Assembly: GCA_040285745.1 (NCBI GenBank)
Contig: JAUFOR010000003.1
Span: 434,001 to 498,000, forward strand
DNA length: 64,000 nt
Source: Barthelona sp. PCE
Lineage: Eukaryota > Metamonada: BaSk clade
Direction: 5' to 3'
The position numbers and the translations under genes were made by a program. Shown here in pieces: positions 26,646 to 35,885 of the stretch. The notes beneath the pieces were generated by a model. The model did no database searches. It saw only the letters and a program-made list of their open reading frames with translations, and was not told the origin of the DNA. Every line of letters starts with the position of its first letter. Positions within the stretch are counted from its first letter, which is position 1.

Positions 26646-28734
26646 ATGCCGCGCGCAGCAAATACTACCTTTTACATTGGTGAAAAAGAAAATTTTTTGA
26701 GGTCTTTGTTGTAGTTTTCTCAAAAAAGGGTTTAAAATTGTTCGAGGTGATCAAGATTCAGTGAGAAACCCGGACATTAAGCAAGGGATAATCGTTGATG
26801 TAGAATTATCCCAAGAAATAACAAGAATGAAAAGTGGAGATTTTTTAAAGTCTTTTGAGACAGCATACGAGTGCATTTGGGATAAAAGGTGCTATTACAT
26901 GCCGTTGTATCATGCAAAAGCAGTTAAATATGCGATTTTTAACGTTACTAATGAAAGTTTGTTGGAGTTTGATAGAATTGTCCAACTTAACATCAAATGC
27001 AACCAATATTTTTTGTTAAACAGAACAACAATCCACATTGACAACAATAGAAAGCACTCAATTTATATTTTTAATGAAAATGATTGTCAACCAACGTTGT
27101 TGCATGAATTTACTCAAAATCTTGACCACCTATTTTTTCTCAATGATTTCGCAATTTATGAGAGGAGACGCAAAATGTATGGCCTGCATTACACGGAGGA
27201 AAATATACGACAGGGTATTTTTGAGGAAATTGAAGTTTTTGACAAGCATGATATTCCAGTTGTTTCACGTAGAACTCATTCAGTTGTTTTCTTTTTTAAT
27301 ACACTGTTTGGGAATCCTAGAACGATGGTTTTTTATATTGAAGATGGTATGATTAAGAAATTTGATTTAGCAGAGATATTTCCACAACTTTTACAGATTG
27401 AGCACACTAATTACTTTGATATTTGGCATTTATCTGTTGAAACACGTAGTATCATCATAGAAGCAAAGATTAATGGCATGTTTTGCATTATTACAATTCA
27501 GAATCAAGAATTGACAATTTGTTACATGGATTTGGATTGTGGATTCAGCATAAGAAAGCCGTTTTCACTTGAATTTGATCATACAAGTGACTTAACTCGC
27601 TTGTACAGTGTTAGCAATAACCGTGTTTTACTGAACAAAGAATTCTTTCCAAGAGATCATGTACTTTTTACGCTTATGAAATATAATTTTGCATTTTCTC
27701 TTTCATTTGGAGCTGTATTTTCATCTGAACACCATCTAGTGGTGCTTAATTTCGATGATAATGTTACTCATTTTAGTAATTACTCATTTATGTTGGAAAA
27801 AATTCACCGTGCTGAGTACAGAGTTGGTTTTTCCAGCAATGTAATCGGGCTCAACATCGACAGGTGGAGCAAGTATAGAGGTCACTGTTTGTACGATTGT
27901 TCCATGTTCGATGTATTAGATTGTATCCCACATTTTCAAACAATGCTGGAAGCTGATGGTGATGTTCATGCTGTGCTAGAAAACGGAAATTTGTTCTTTT
28001 CATTTGTTGATGTTAATAATAGACGTAGAGTGTTTGCTTATTGTAATTCCAAGGGAGAGGATGTAAGAGAAGAGTTCCAGCTTGAATGTGAACGTGGTGT
28101 TTTGCAGTATTTTGATGAAGATAATTTTATATATAAAGCACGGTTTTTTGGTGATTACGATGGTTTAGGTGTTATTCATTATGAACGAGTTAATGGTGAA
28201 TGGAAGTGTTCAAGTTTTAACCAAGGCGCTGCTGGTGTCAGTTTGGGAGGTGTCGTTATCCCAACGTCAGAGAAAAGTGCTGGTGCATTCTTTTCACTTT
28301 TAACCAATAATGTTGCATTGTTTCAGTATGGAATCTATCGTGTAAGCAACACAGAAGCCCCCCAAGTTCTTGTATGTTTCAAGGAAGAAGGTTTTGATGA
28401 ACTGATTAATTTGGATTTGGTTGGTTTTATACAGAAGCACTTTCATTTTATGGACAGTGTTTTGAGTTTTTTTATTATTGATTGTGAGAAACACCGTTTT
28501 GTTAGAAGAAGATTTCATATCGGAATTGATAGAGTACTTGACAGAGAAGTGTTAGATGTTTCAATCATTGATTATTTTATGTCTGCCAGAATAATTGATG
28601 TAACTGAAAAGGTGAAGCGTCCTGAGGATATTTTTGAACAAAAAAGAGAAAACAATGAACTTTTTGGAGCTTTAGCTTTTGGAGCAGCACCACAAGCAAA
28701 TAATCGTTTTGGAGCAGGTTTTGGAGCTAGATAA
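26646..28734 (+). CDS. Large beta-rich protein, MPR family member 3, with apparent frameshift near its start
   Basis: From 26701 to 28734 a single long frame encodes a beta-rich protein with the same strand-turn texture as those at 12599 and 22986. It has no ATG before 26830. An ATG at 26646, preceded by an initiator-like TCACACC, opens MPRAANTTFYIGEKENF, the MPR start of this family, but in another frame that stops at 26712-26714. Reading through needs one base skipped near 26700, or a cryptic intron. If translation instead began at 26830 the protein would have 634 residues and lack its family N-terminus. The C-terminus ends in an FG-rich tail (LFGALAFGAAP, FGAGFGAR). The function is not recognised. 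The stop is 88 bp from Use1's stop. Confidence 0.65.
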
Positions 28735-28822
28735 TGGTTGTCAAGACATTCTTCGTTCAATACAGAATGAAGGATACAGAAATGTAAGCTTCAACAAACT
28801 ATATCACATAATAAATGACAGT

Positions 28823-29137
28823 TTATCTCCTAGGGCGTGGGCAAATTCGAATGAACAGTATTGTCACAAAGAAAATGACACATCCCATTACAAACAGACC
28901 AGATTGGGAGAACATACGTCTGAAAACTGAGTCATTTAACTCGCGCAGATTCTTCTCTTCATCCTCAGTTTTTCCAATATTTTGCCTTGTAGCCTCTGAC
29001 ACCTCCTTTAATACAGAACTCTCTTTCATTAAAAGATCTTGAATGATAATGGCGTTCCCCTTCAATTCCTTTGCAAGAACCCCGATACTCTCAGCCAGCT
29101 CATCTTGTTGATCCTTGAGCGTGTCAAGGTAATCCAT
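28823..29137 (-). CDS. USE1: Use1-type SNARE, minimal length
   Basis: A 104-residue tail-anchored protein: an N-terminal heptad-repeat SNARE motif (DQQDELAESIGVLAKELKGN ... LMKESSVLKEV) followed by a single C-terminal membrane span. It ends VTILFIRICPRPRR, matching the Use1 ending ILFIRIMPKLK. Family knowledge: Use1 is a SNARE in Golgi-to-ER retrograde fusion. Animal Use1 is about 260 residues; here only the SNARE motif and anchor remain, which may reflect a reduced form. The ATG is supported by a TCATTTT initiator at 29175-29169. It is divergent from the prenyltransferase gene. Confidence 0.8.
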   Translation of the reverse strand: MDYLDTLKDQQDELAESIGVLAKELKGNAIIIQDLLMKESSVLKEVSEATRQNIGKTEDEEKNLRELNDSVFRRMFSQSGLFVMGCVIFFVTILFIRICPRPRR

Positions 29138-29168
29138 CAGAAGAACGTAGAAAAGGTAGAAAAGCAGA

Positions 29169-29175
29169 AAATGAG
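29169..29175 (-). promoter_or_regulatory. Initiator-like element TCATTTT
   Basis: Classic initiator on the minus strand, about 32 nt before the Use1 ATG at 29137. Confidence 0.6.
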
Positions 29176-29292
29176 TTTTTTCAGCATCAGTAAGGATGAA
29201 GGCAGATAACGATGAATTTTGGTTGGAAAATTTTGTTTTATGTGATTATTGACAGCAAAGTTTTGTTTTTGGATTTTCATCCCGTTTTCTTT

Positions 29293-29299
29293 TCACTTT
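29293..29299 (+). promoter_or_regulatory. Initiator-like element TCACTTT
   Basis: 29 nt before the ATG at 29322 of the prenyltransferase gene. With the Use1 element at 29169-29175 it marks a compact bidirectional promoter. Confidence 0.6.
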
Positions 29300-29321
29300 T
29301 TATTTGGGTTTACTGCATTTC

Positions 29322-30308
29322 ATGTCTTTGTCTGAAATTATCATCACATTCCCTCTTTCCGAGAACGAATATTATAAGGATGTTTCACCAAGTCCTGTTC
29401 CTGTGCAGGAACTAAGCATTTCTCAGATTCGTCTTTCACCCGAATTTTCAGACATGATGTCATATATGCGAGGTTTATTAAGAGATAACGAAAGATCTAA
29501 TCGAACGCTTAGTCTTGCTGTTGAGATTGTCAAATTTGTACCTACTTTATATATGGTATGGGGTGTTATCCGCGACTGTATCGTGGAAATGGATCTACCT
29601 AGCAAAGATTTCTTACTTTTGGTTGATAAATTAACAATGAAAAAACAGAAGGTGTATCAGCTTTGGACAATGCGCACATTCTTGATTGAAAGAGAATTTG
29701 TTCGCCTTTCAGAACAGTATAGCGGTGAGGAGTATACTACGAGACTTAGCACATTACTTAATAGTGAATTGTCAATTATCAATTATTGTCTTAAATCTGA
29801 TACAAAATCGTATCATGCATGGAGTTATCGCATCAAGTTTATTGACATGTCTCTCGCCGTTCTCAATGACAAGAAAATCACTTTCCTTGAAGAACAATTA
29901 TCATACAGTGAAAATTTAATTGTTGGTGATTTCCACAATAATTCAGCTTGGTCATTTAGACAAACGCTCATCAAGCGTTTATCTGAGTTTCAAGATATAT
30001 ATTCCAATGAGATTAAATGGTTATGCAAAATTTTAACTGAAAGTGGTATCTGTAACGAAAGCGCTGCTAGTTATTTATTCTGGTTGCTCGAGACCCTAGA
30101 AATAGCACTAAACGAGATATCTTTCTTCGATTTGATTGAATCATATGTATGTGCTGATGGATTGCACAATATGGGTTTGAAATGTCAGTTTGTAGAGTAT
30201 TGCAGTGATAATAACGTGCTTCCTGAGCTTATGGTGCGTGTTTTAGATAACCTAATTGAATTCGATGAACCACGAAAAAGTTATTGGTTGACTTTTAAAG
30301 ACACTTAA
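29322..30308 (+). CDS. FNTA: Protein farnesyl/geranylgeranyl transferase type I alpha subunit
   Basis: A 328-residue alpha-solenoid of prenyltransferase alpha repeats. The visible repeats are YMVWGVIRD, KVYQLWTMRTF, SYHAWSYRIKF, NNSAWSFRQTL and ESAASYLFWLL. The N-terminal MRGLLRDNERSNRTLSLAVEIV corresponds to FNTA's FRAVLQRDERSERAFKLT. Family knowledge: this subunit pairs with a farnesyl or geranylgeranyl transferase beta subunit to lipidate CaaX proteins such as Ras/Rho GTPases. RabGGT alpha is the alternative, but the N-terminus fits FNTA better. Length is slightly shorter than animal FNTA (379). It ends 16 bp from the stop of the convergent coiled-coil gene. Confidence 0.85.
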   Translation: MSLSEIIITFPLSENEYYKDVSPSPVPVQELSISQIRLSPEFSDMMSYMRGLLRDNERSNRTLSLAVEIVKFVPTLYMVWGVIRDCIVEMDLPSKDFLLLVDKLTMKKQKVYQLWTMRTFLIEREFVRLSEQYSGEEYTTRLSTLLNSELSIINYCLKSDTKSYHAWSYRIKFIDMSLAVLNDKKITFLEEQLSYSENLIVGDFHNNSAWSFRQTLIKRLSEFQDIYSNEIKWLCKILTESGICNESAASYLFWLLETLEIALNEISFFDLIESYVCADGLHNMGLKCQFVEYCSDNNVLPELMVRVLDNLIEFDEPRKSYWLTFKDT

Positions 30309-30324
30309 TTAAATTATATTCTTT

Positions 30325-32253
30325 TTACAATAGATCATCCAGCATATCCTCAAGATCAAAGGGATCACTGGATTTCTTGCCCTTACCGTTATCAGTGCTT
30401 AGTAAATCATCTAAAGGATCAAAATTCTCAGTTTGCTTGTTAGGCTTACCCGATGCGAGAATATCATCCAATCCTTCATTTAACTGCTTTTTAACCGGCA
30501 CAACGTCAGGTTTCGCAGGTTTCTTAGATTCAAAACCACCAAAATCTAAATCATCTAAATCTAAATCATCCAAATCCGTCAAAGAAAAATCTTTCTTCTT
30601 TGGCTTTGTCACTGGTTCAGCAGCAACAACGGGAGGTGTTATTGGGTCAGGATCACCTCCACCAACCAAATCATCAAGTAGATCTAATGTATCCATGTTA
30701 TTCTTATTACCACTAATTAAATAATCATTTTCAGGTTCTTTGGGCTTTGGCATCTCAACAATCTGTGGAGGCACAACCTTCTGTGGCGACACCTCCTTCT
30801 CTACGATTGGCATAATCTCTTCTTCTTCCTCACTATCTACCGTAACTTTAGTATTTGTTGACGTTCTTACGGGTTCTCTGATGGGCTTATGCATCTTGCG
30901 TTTTGATGGAGATCTCTTTGGTGATTTGCTGTTCTCATTTCGTTTGGTTGATCTACTTGTCTCCATACGAATTTTGGAAGGTGATCGTATTAGATCTTTA
31001 TGGTTGTCTGTTTTGGGTCCTCTATAGTGCATAATCTGCTGCCTTGCCGTCTCCAACTCCTTCTCCAGATCTTCAGCAAGTGATTTATAGTGTGATATCT
31101 CTCTTTCCAAGTTACGTTCACCTGATAACCTTGCATTTTGCACAATTTCTACACGCTTTTGCTCCTTATCCAACTGCTTATCCATATGGTTGATCTTATC
31201 ATTAAGATGCTTAATATGTTTGACAAGTTCTGCTGCCTTCTTACCATCACCCTTACTCAGTCGAGAAATTGAAAGCTCCTGTTGTTCGATCTTCTGACGA
31301 TATGCGTTAATTGTGTTTCGCATACTCGCGCACTCACGCGTCATCTTCCTACGCTCCTCTTGCATAACGCGGATTTGTTCCATTGCTTGTGTTGTTTCAA
31401 CACTACCACGTTTCGGTTTGAGTAACTCCTTCTCTTGCTGTCTCATAATTCGCTTGAGAGTCTTTGTCTCAGTGACAAGTTCACTGATTTCTTTGTCTTT
31501 CTCCTTGATAATTGTTTCGTAATCGTTGATTCGTTCGATACTGAACGAATATGAATCGAGCTTGTTGTGCAGGCTCTCGTTCTCCTTCTGGTAGATCTTC
31601 AATTGCTTCAGGACATTGCGCATCTCAGCGTCTTTAATAGATACAGGAGGACGTGAACTTCTGGTCCGACTTGTTCTTGAAGAGTTTCGTCTTGACTTCT
31701 GTCTTTCTGACTTGAGGCGTCTATTAACCGGTTTTGAGGACGGTCTTGACCGCTCCTTCGTTGTCCGTGACCGCCTACTATCGTATATTTTATCACGAGC
31801 TGGTACTGGATCGTCATCAGAAAAATCAAGATCATATTTACGCTTCTGGGGCTCACTACTCTTTAAACTGTTCGTGATCAATACGCTGGGTTCCGGTGAG
31901 ATGGCATGCATGACTGAAGAACGCCTTTCTTCAACATTCATAACTGGAGGGGAAGGCTTCATTGAGTTATTGTTGTTGTTCAGCGAGCCACCCGACGCTG
32001 AGGGTTTAAGGGTGATGGTTGTACGTTTTTCAGATGCCGAGTTAGGTTTAGAACGAACTACCTTTTCTGCGATCGGTTTGCTTTGTTGTGAATGTGAATT
32101 TTCTGTGATAAACCCGCTCACTAGATCGTCTAAAAGATCATCGTCTAGCGTGGTTGACTTTTTTGGAGCCTCATTCGTATTTTTGGAATTTGTTGAAACA
32201 ACAGGTTCGAATGTTTCGAAATCGTCGTCAAAATCAAAGTCGTCAAAGTCCAT
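30325..32253 (-). CDS. Coiled-coil protein with repeated LDDL motifs, possibly lebercilin-like
   Basis: A 642-residue protein in three parts. The acidic N-terminus begins MDFDDFDFDDDF and has a DDDLLDDLV motif. A basic Ser/Arg-rich segment (about 140-200) leads into a coiled coil (about 205-410). An acidic C-terminus carries at least five short motifs: TLDLLDDLV, SLTDLDDLDLDDLDF, GLDDILAS, NFDPLDDLL and FDLEDMLDDLL. The first part of the coil (VLKQLKIYQKENESL ... TLKRIMRQQEKELL) is reminiscent of lebercilin, a ciliary base protein, but this is a weak impression. The repeated LDDL elements look like short binding motifs for a partner. The frame and ends are clear; the function is not. Confidence 0.75.
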   Translation of the reverse strand: MDFDDFDFDDDFETFEPVVSTNSKNTNEAPKKSTTLDDDLLDDLVSGFITENSHSQQSKPIAEKVVRSKPNSASEKRTTITLKPSASGGSLNNNNNSMKPSPPVMNVEERRSSVMHAISPEPSVLITNSLKSSEPQKRKYDLDFSDDDPVPARDKIYDSRRSRTTKERSRPSSKPVNRRLKSERQKSRRNSSRTSRTRSSRPPVSIKDAEMRNVLKQLKIYQKENESLHNKLDSYSFSIERINDYETIIKEKDKEISELVTETKTLKRIMRQQEKELLKPKRGSVETTQAMEQIRVMQEERRKMTRECASMRNTINAYRQKIEQQELSISRLSKGDGKKAAELVKHIKHLNDKINHMDKQLDKEQKRVEIVQNARLSGERNLEREISHYKSLAEDLEKELETARQQIMHYRGPKTDNHKDLIRSPSKIRMETSRSTKRNENSKSPKRSPSKRKMHKPIREPVRTSTNTKVTVDSEEEEEIMPIVEKEVSPQKVVPPQIVEMPKPKEPENDYLISGNKNNMDTLDLLDDLVGGGDPDPITPPVVAAEPVTKPKKKDFSLTDLDDLDLDDLDFGGFESKKPAKPDVVPVKKQLNEGLDDILASGKPNKQTENFDPLDDLLSTDNGKGKKSSDPFDLEDMLDDLL

Positions 32254-32443
32254 TGAAACCCCTTAACCAAAAAGTTACCAATTGACTGGTGCAAAGTGTA
32301 CAAAAAAATAAAACATCGTTTAGGTCCTGATGTGAGAATTTTAATGTGACTCATCTGTAATAAGTGGTGCATACTTGTCCAGCAGACAATGGGAATATGT
32401 ATAATCGAAGGGATACTATCAAAAAAGAATAGAACTGATAAAT

Positions 32444-34642
32444 TTATTTTTTGTTAGACTTTGCAAGCATCTGAACGGTGCTGCTAATCTTTTCAGACTC
32501 TTCCAATCGTGTTTTAAGTCTTACTATCTCTCGATTAAGATTTTCTACACGGATGTTAAGGTTTCGATTTTGTTCAATAATATCCTTATGTTTTTCTTTC
32601 CATTTCAGATAACGAGACAGGATATTACCAATTAGAAAATCTCTTGAGTGAATGGTTCGAAGGGCTGATTGATGAAAGATTCTCATCTGAACAGAAGTAC
32701 TTTCCCCATCAATAACATCCTCTTCATCCTTGTTACGGATATTACGCAATTGTTCAGTCATTGATGGTTGAATTTCGAACTCATTTTCCTCATGTCCTTG
32801 ACTTTTCAAGAATTTTTCAACCTTTCGCTTTATCTTTGGATTCTTTACGTATTGATTCCCAGGAGATTCTTGGCGAATAGTTGATAAAGTGGGAATAAAA
32901 GTAGTTTGCGGGATCGGTGAAGCACCAAAAATACTGGATGAGCTCGGATTCGAATTGAAACTATGACCACTATTGTTAGCACTACTCCCAGGTAGCGATA
33001 TGATGCCTGCATTACGCTGGGTTGACAACTCCATAACAAGTGAATCATCATGAGAAAAGAAGTTCTGTGGTGAGTGACTGAATGTACCGGGTGAAGTTGG
33101 TGGTGACTGGATGCTAGGTGGATGCAATGACTTCCTGCGCTCGATTATACTTCGTCCAGTGAGACTATTGGATCGAGAACGTTCTAGATCTCGATCAATA
33201 GGTTTTAATCCGCCTTTATCTTCAATGACACTGCAAAATTGTACACCAATATCAAGTTTTTCAACTGGTTTCCTGCTCTCCTTCTCACAGACTGGCAGTT
33301 CTTGTTTGGGACTTAACGGCTTTAATCTGTTTGCAATAGTCTCGCTTTTGCGTATGTTTGCAAACATATCGGTAAATCTTTCCTCCATAATTTTGTAGTT
33401 TTGCAATAGATCCTTATTAGTACGTTGTATAGCCTTCATCTTTTCTTTGAGTACGGTATTTTCATCATGAAACTTCTTGCTTTCAACCATGAGTGTGTTT
33501 CTATCTTTGATGTAGCTGATGTGGCAGCTCGGTGGGATATACTTATCGTTTAATCCTTCAAGGAAGTTGACAATCATACTGACACTGAATCGCACATGTT
33601 TTGACTGCTTCTTACCCTTTGACAAACCAAAACTATCGAAGCAAACAAAAAGCTCGTTGTTCAGATACTGTACTGGGTTAAGAATACCAGGGTGTAACTT
33701 TGAATTGTTGAGAAGATCATAGAAACAGTTGAGATTTTCCTTGATTGTGAAATGATCGTTCTGTCTACTCTGCTGCATTGAAGTTTGGAAGTTATGGAGG
33801 AACTTGAGTACCTTTAATGGATAACAACCGTAAAAGAAAACAAAAAATTTGTTTAACAAACTTCTTGAAAAATTTCTCTTTAGCAAAATTTCTAAAATCC
33901 TGAACAAAAAGTCGTTGTTCGGGTCATTATTAACGTTATATTCGTGTATTTGAAATAAATAATGTAATAATAAATCATATAATAAATTTAAAACTTTTTC
34001 AAAAAACGTTATGTTGATTCGATTAAATGATTCAAAAATGTTATCATTCGTAAAGAAAAAAAGTACTATTCTCATTGGTATTGTATATGTTATATCCTGA
34101 AGCATTAGATAGTAAAACTTTAAAATATTTTCTCGTAATGTTATGACGCGAGATGCACTACTGATTTCAAACCAGGAGTCAAATAGGATCTGAATCACGT
34201 TCTTTGAGATTTGCCCTTCGCATAAAAGTGGAATAAATCGCTCGAAAACTTCACTTACAATAGAACCTTGGAGGAACAACTGCAATACGTTCTCGAACAC
34301 CTCTGGTTGGTACTTGGCATAGTCTATGCACAAGTCTACTGTTAGTTTGCGGATGACAACGTTCTTTCTTGCTATAAAGATGAGTAATGCTCTACGCCAT
34401 GCGTCAAATTCGGTGTGTAATCCAATTGCGTCTACCATATCTCGAAGATATTGTAGAACGCATAAAAGAATGTTATCTGATGATGTGTCATCTATAATAG
34501 CGCAACAACTTTGGAAAAAGCTTCGATAAAGTTCCTTGTCTTGTTTACCCACCCCACTGACGAGAGAAGAGTCATATGTTGGCTCCTGTGCTACCAATTT
34601 CTTATTTATGGAGTTGATTAAGGCTGTATGTCTTGAATTCAT
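32444..34642 (-). CDS. Helical-repeat plus coiled-coil protein, unknown
   Basis: A 732-residue protein. The first ~330 residues are an all-helical, Phe/Leu/Ile-rich solenoid (VLQYLRDMVDAIGLHTEFDAW, VIRKLTVDLCIDYAKYQPEVF). A short coil follows at about 385-430. Then comes a Ser/Pro/Asn-rich disordered region (about 440-610) and a final coiled coil (about 665-732, RYLKWKEKHKDIIEQNRNL). No catalytic motif is visible. The layout suits a scaffold or a basal-body protein. It lies 190 bp upstream of, and in the same direction as, the LDDL coiled-coil gene. The start is supported by a TCACACT element at 34663-34657. Confidence 0.75.
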   Translation of the reverse strand: MNSRHTALINSINKKLVAQEPTYDSSLVSGVGKQDKELYRSFFQSCCAIIDDTSSDNILLCVLQYLRDMVDAIGLHTEFDAWRRALLIFIARKNVVIRKLTVDLCIDYAKYQPEVFENVLQLFLQGSIVSEVFERFIPLLCEGQISKNVIQILFDSWFEISSASRVITLRENILKFYYLMLQDITYTIPMRIVLFFFTNDNIFESFNRINITFFEKVLNLLYDLLLHYLFQIHEYNVNNDPNNDFLFRILEILLKRNFSRSLLNKFFVFFYGCYPLKVLKFLHNFQTSMQQSRQNDHFTIKENLNCFYDLLNNSKLHPGILNPVQYLNNELFVCFDSFGLSKGKKQSKHVRFSVSMIVNFLEGLNDKYIPPSCHISYIKDRNTLMVESKKFHDENTVLKEKMKAIQRTNKDLLQNYKIMEERFTDMFANIRKSETIANRLKPLSPKQELPVCEKESRKPVEKLDIGVQFCSVIEDKGGLKPIDRDLERSRSNSLTGRSIIERRKSLHPPSIQSPPTSPGTFSHSPQNFFSHDDSLVMELSTQRNAGIISLPGSSANNSGHSFNSNPSSSSIFGASPIPQTTFIPTLSTIRQESPGNQYVKNPKIKRKVEKFLKSQGHEENEFEIQPSMTEQLRNIRNKDEEDVIDGESTSVQMRIFHQSALRTIHSRDFLIGNILSRYLKWKEKHKDIIEQNRNLNIRVENLNREIVRLKTRLEESEKISSTVQMLAKSNKK

Positions 34643-34656
34643 GAAATGCGATGTTT

Positions 34657-34663
34657 AGTGTGA
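34657..34663 (-). promoter_or_regulatory. Initiator-like element TCACACT
   Basis: Minus-strand TCAY element 15-21 nt before the ATG at 34642. Confidence 0.4.
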
Positions 34664-35844
34664 AAAATGATTACTTGTTCATTGGTGCGATACGGTGTAA
34701 AATTGATAACTGGCCACTTCTAGATGGAAATAGATATGTGTGACTTGAAATTGGGTTAATAACTTATAAACGTTTTATTGTTGTTTTTCTTTTGTAAAAA
34801 GGGATTACTGAGGAGAATTAACGTCACTTAAAGGATTTAAAGGGTGTGTTTATAGTATTGGTGTTTTAACAAAAATTTCGGTATTTTCAAAGGTTTATGG
34901 CTCAATATTTACCATTTGAGGTTTATGTAGACTTGATATTGCATTGTACTGTAATATTTTAATATTTTTGATAATACTGTACATGTCTGATTCTTTCCTC
35001 TTTAGCTTCTGTAAAAACGTAAAATTGATTTGCAAATGCATGATGCGGTGTATTGCAACCGATCCTCAAGATCCCAGATTGATGAACAATTAGAGAATGG
35101 AACACGAAGCAGGGTTGAATTTGCTTAGTTCACTTATATCAAGGTTTCCTATTTTCTTTTGTATATTTTATACCTATTTATTAGTATCGAGAGTCGGATT
35201 TGTGGACTTCCGCACACCGACCTCGGTGACCCCTTCGTGGCACCATACCCAAACTTAGATCTCTGTAAATCATCAAAGTTTCAGGCTTTACTACCGCTGC
35301 ATCTAAGGGAAGGAACTATGGTGAATCAAAAGAATAATTGAAGAATCTCAGTTGTTGAAGGTTAAATAAAATATGTATCATTTTGACACTACAGCAATAA
35401 TTTTTAACTAACTTACATGTAAAAAAGCGTATTGATTAGAAAACAGATTTCCGATGGTAGTGCACGTAAGGAGAAACCAAACATGTGAGCTTCTACATAG
35501 TGCGTTTTAGTAACCATAAGGTTGACTGTGAATGTTAATATAAACTAATTCTCTGTACTTGATGAGAAAAAACTTCATGATTTTTCTCTATGCTTCAACA
35601 AAAAAGAACAAAGAAGCGTATTTCAACAGTGTGCAGTCACACTTGCTCATAAAAATTGCATCAGATACCCAAACAATAAGCCAATGGCTGAAATTCACCA
35701 ACTTTTTTCTTAGCGCAGTTAAAACTTTCAACACATATACAAAAATTTTGGATTCTAAAGAGGGAGCGCAATGCAATCTTAAGGCCTTATCAACGATCAT
35801 AAAGCTTCAATAACATGTTCTTTGTTTTGAATTTTTTATCCTTT
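34664..35844. other. Largest intergenic region of the window
   Basis: About 1.2 kb between divergent coiled-coil genes, mostly AT-rich. It contains a GC-richer island at about 35187-35320, described separately, and short open frames (35159-35341 and 35559-35813 plus strand, 35588-35800 minus strand) that show no protein-like pattern. Confidence 0.5.
35187..35310 (+). ncRNA. Candidate structured RNA, unassigned
   Basis: A GC-richer island with three successive foldable hairpins. Hairpin 1: 35188-35197 pairs with 35217-35225 (bulged A at 35192) and encloses a second stem, 35201-35205 with 35210-35214. Hairpin 2: 35225-35231 pairs with 35239-35244 (bulged A at 35229), sharing base 35225 with the outer pair of hairpin 1. 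Hairpin 3: CTTAGAT at 35254-35260 pairs with ATCTAAG at 35301-35307, enclosing AAAG (35275-35278) with CTTT (35286-35289). A T-G wobble at 35203/35212 favours the plus strand. I could not match it to tRNA, 5S, U snRNA, SRP or RNase P motifs. Confidence 0.3.
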
Positions 35845-35850
35845 TCACAA
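35845..35850 (+). promoter_or_regulatory. Initiator-like element TCACAA
   Basis: TCAY element 36 nt before the ATG at 35886; the same hexamer precedes CCDC39. Confidence 0.45.
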
Positions 35851-35885
35851 GCATTTTGTAACGTAGTTGGGGTTAAAAAGTAATA

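Noticed and set aside
26680-26728. GT..AG interval of 49 nt that would restore frame in the third MPR gene
   Set aside because: It lacks the GTATG start and the CTAAT/AG block seen in the supported intron, so it is kept only as one possible explanation.
35159-35341. 60-codon plus-strand open frame across the GC-richer island
   Set aside because: No protein-like features or initiator; the same stretch is better explained by RNA hairpins.
35559-35813. 84-codon plus-strand open frame
   Set aside because: Short and with no recognisable domain or initiator; the opposite strand is open over the same stretch, so it is likely chance.
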